Shown piece by piece: positions 20,998 through 22,805 of a DNA stretch of 22,805 nucleotides. The notes under the pieces are model-generated. The model was not told the origin of the DNA and did no database searches. It saw only the letters and a list, made by a program, of their open reading frames with translations. The stretch is from JACZWL01 sp046756445 (lineage in GTDB: Bacteria > Pseudomonadota > Gammaproteobacteria > Steroidobacterales > Woeseiaceae). Both the position numbers and the translations under genes were made by a program. Position 1 is the first letter of the stretch, and the number at the start of each line of letters is the position of its first letter. Where the stretch lies: positions 1 through 22,805 of the forward strand of contig JBHHWI010000046.1 of assembly GCA_046756445.1 (NCBI GenBank). Reading direction: 5' to 3'.

Positions 20998-22805
20998 ATG
21001 GAACAGTACCCGGAAGCGGAATTCGCACCTGCAGAGGTGGAGGTCGAACAGCTTGCCGGTGGCGGCCTTGTCCTGCGCTCGCCGGTGAAGCTCGAACCCT
21101 ATGCCGCGAACATCTGCTCGTACCTGGTCGACTGGGCGGAACAGGCGCCGGAGAGGGCGTTTCTTGCAGAACGTCCGGCGACGGGCGACTGGCGAACCGT
21201 CACCTATGCCGAAACTCTGGCGTCCGTTCGCGCTCTGTCGCAGGCGTTACTCGACCATGGCGTGAGCGTAGACCGGCCGGTCATGATTGTTTCCGAAAAC
21301 GGCATCGAGAACGGTCTGCTGCAACTCGCGGCGATGTTCACCGGTATTCCGGTGGTGCCCGTATCCCCGGCTTACTCGCTGATGTCGAACGACTTCGGCA
21401 AGCTCGGGTTCGTATTCGACCTGATCAAACCGAAGCTCGTGTTCGCCGCCGACGGCAAGCGGTTCGACAAAGCGCTCGCCGCACTGGACCTCGGCGACGT
21501 CTCGCTCGTGGTGATGCGGGAACCCCCGGCCGGCTCCGAGGCGATACCGATGGACGAACTGCTGGAAACAAACCCGACCTCGGCCGTGGATCAGGCATTC
21601 GACCGGGTGGGCCCGGAGACAGTGGCCAAGATCCTCTTTACTTCGGGATCGACCGGCATGCCCAAGGGCGTCATCAACACGCACCGGATGATGTGCTCGA
21701 ACCAGCAGGCGCTCGTCCAGGTCTGGCCCTTCGTTGCCCGCCGCCCGCCGGTGCTGGTCGACTGGCTGCCGTGGAATCACACCTTCGGCGGCAACCACAA
21801 TTTCAATATGATTTTGCGAAATGGCGGGACGCTTTATATCGACGGCGGCAAACCGGCGCCCGGCATGTTCGAAACCACGGTGGAAAACCTGCGCGAAATC
21901 GCACCGACCGCCTACTTCAACGTTCCCCGCGGCTTTCAGATGCTGGCGCCGCACCTGGAACAGGATGCAGAATTTCGCGATCACTTCTTCTCGAACCTCG
22001 ACACAATTTTCTATGCGGCCGCGGCATTACCGCAGGACGTCTGGGAGCGGTTCGAAAACCTGTCGGCGGCGGCGCTCGGCAGAAAGATCGCGATGACCTC
22101 TGCCTGGGGCCTGACCGAGTCCGCGCCGCTGGCCACCAGCGTCCACTTTCCCATCGCCCGGGCCGGCGTAATCGGCCTGCCGGTGCCGGGAACCGAGCTG
22201 AAGATGCTGCCGAGCGCCGGCAAGATGGAGCTGCGCCTGCGCGGACCCAACATCACGCCGGGATATTTCGGGCGGGACGATCTGACCCGGGATGCCTTCG
22301 ACGAGGACGGTTTTTACCGGACGGGCGATGCCGGCAAATTCGCCGATGGCGACGATGCTTCGAAGGGGATCCTGTTCGACGGCCGTGTCGCCGAGGACTT
22401 CAAGCTGCTGACCGGCGCATGGGTCAGCACCGGCATGGTCCGGGTCGCCGCGATCTCCGCGTGCACCGAGCTCATTCAGGACGCCGTGGTCACGGGGCAG
22501 GACCGTGACGACATCGGCCTGCTGATCATCCCGAATCTGCCCGGAATGGCGAACCTGGCCGGGCTCGCCCCCGACGCGCCCATGGCGGATCTGCTCGGCA
22601 ATGAGACAATCAGGCAGAGATTGCGCGACGACCTGGCCGCCTACAATTCACAGAACCCGGCTTCCAGCACGTGCATCGCCCGGGCAGTTTTTCTGACCGA
22701 ACCTCTGAACATCGATGCCGGCGAGATCACCGACAAGGGCTATGTCAACCAGCGCGCCGTCCTGGAGCGGCGGCAGGCGATCGTCGAGCAGCTCTACAGC
22801 GGCGA
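20998..22805 (+). CDS. feruloyl-CoA-synthase-like acyl-CoA ligase (3' end beyond window)
   Basis: An open frame of 602 codons runs to the window edge without a stop, so the gene is partial at its C-terminus but probably nearly complete (feruloyl-CoA synthases are about 620 residues). The ATP-binding P-loop is T215-S-G-S-T-G-M-P-K-G. Later motifs are VDWLPWNHTFGGNHNFN, the adenylate-binding AWGLTESAP, Y-R-T-G-D-A and D-G-R-V-A-E-D-F-K-L. The end G-E-I-T-D-K-G-Y-V-N-Q-R-A-V-L-E-R-R is typical of this family. It forms an aryl-acyl-CoA from acid, ATP and CoA in the cytoplasm. ATG 20998 follows the aminotransferase stop by five bases; the ribosome site is weak (GAG), implying coupling. The substrate could be a cinnamate released by the lyase reaction or the beta-keto acid from the aminotransferase. 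Confidence 0.88.
   Translation, partial: MEQYPEAEFAPAEVEVEQLAGGGLVLRSPVKLEPYAANICSYLVDWAEQAPERAFLAERPATGDWRTVTYAETLASVRALSQALLDHGVSVDRPVMIVSENGIENGLLQLAAMFTGIPVVPVSPAYSLMSNDFGKLGFVFDLIKPKLVFAADGKRFDKALAALDLGDVSLVVMREPPAGSEAIPMDELLETNPTSAVDQAFDRVGPETVAKILFTSGSTGMPKGVINTHRMMCSNQQALVQVWPFVARRPPVLVDWLPWNHTFGGNHNFNMILRNGGTLYIDGGKPAPGMFETTVENLREIAPTAYFNVPRGFQMLAPHLEQDAEFRDHFFSNLDTIFYAAAALPQDVWERFENLSAAALGRKIAMTSAWGLTESAPLATSVHFPIARAGVIGLPVPGTELKMLPSAGKMELRLRGPNITPGYFGRDDLTRDAFDEDGFYRTGDAGKFADGDDASKGILFDGRVAEDFKLLTGAWVSTGMVRVAAISACTELIQDAVVTGQDRDDIGLLIIPNLPGMANLAGLAPDAPMADLLGNETIRQRLRDDLAAYNSQNPASSTCIARAVFLTEPLNIDAGEITDKGYVNQRAVLERRQAIVEQLYSG

Noticed and set aside
1..22805. CRISPR array, tRNA, rRNA, intact insertion sequence or attachment sites
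   Set aside because: No regularly spaced repeats, cloverleaf-like sequence, transposase or integrase motifs were seen on either strand.

Overview
The window looks like a chromosomal accessory region of a GC-rich, aerobic Gram-negative bacterium, most likely a gammaproteobacterium. The evidence is a TonB-dependent outer-membrane receptor, Tat and Sec signal sequences, AefR-type TetR and Lrp/AsnC regulators, and strong Shine-Dalgarno sequences. No rRNA, tRNA, CRISPR array or intact insertion sequence was seen. All family assignments are from reading the sequence; no database search was run.

Region 1 (1-3222) looks eroded. A large membrane-anchored Ser/Thr protein kinase with a Calx-beta-like C-terminus (minus strand) lies between two relics. 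One is a truncated membrane-protein start (101-277, plus), which runs into the kinase 3' end. The other is the C-terminal tail of a FAD-linked oxidase (2879-3073, minus). Region 2 (3223-4969) holds a LACTB2-like metallo-beta-lactamase-fold hydrolase and a divergent nitroreductase.

Region 3 (4980-17336, all minus) is the first notable system: two consecutive transcription units followed by a TetR gene. Unit A (16590 to 13324) encodes a membrane protein with two tandem DUF3179-like modules and a thiamine-diphosphate (ThDP) enzyme with a twin-arginine signal. Unit B (13178 to 4980) encodes a TonB-dependent receptor, a secreted metallo-beta-lactamase-fold protein, a second Tat-signal ThDP enzyme, a gluconate-dehydrogenase-like small subunit with a Tat-like signal, its GMC flavoprotein partner and an AhpD-like protein. 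Each unit starts with a near-identical 15-bp palindrome (ACTGTA-NCG-TACANT) placed on a promoter, so one regulator, most simply the adjacent TetR, probably controls both. I infer an outer-membrane uptake plus periplasmic oxidation and C-C cleavage pathway. ThDP enzymes are normally cytoplasmic, so two exported ones in one regulon is unusual. The substrate is unknown.

Region 4 (17477-22805) is the second notable system: an Lrp/AsnC regulator divergent from an MIO-type ammonia-lyase/aminomutase resembling AdmH-type phenylalanine aminomutase, a class III aminotransferase resembling beta-phenylalanine aminotransferase, and a feruloyl-CoA-synthase-like ligase cut by the window end. Read together they suggest conversion of an aromatic alpha-amino acid to its beta-isomer, then to a beta-keto acid, then to a CoA thioester. 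Two AT-rich palindromes in the divergent promoter are candidate Lrp sites.
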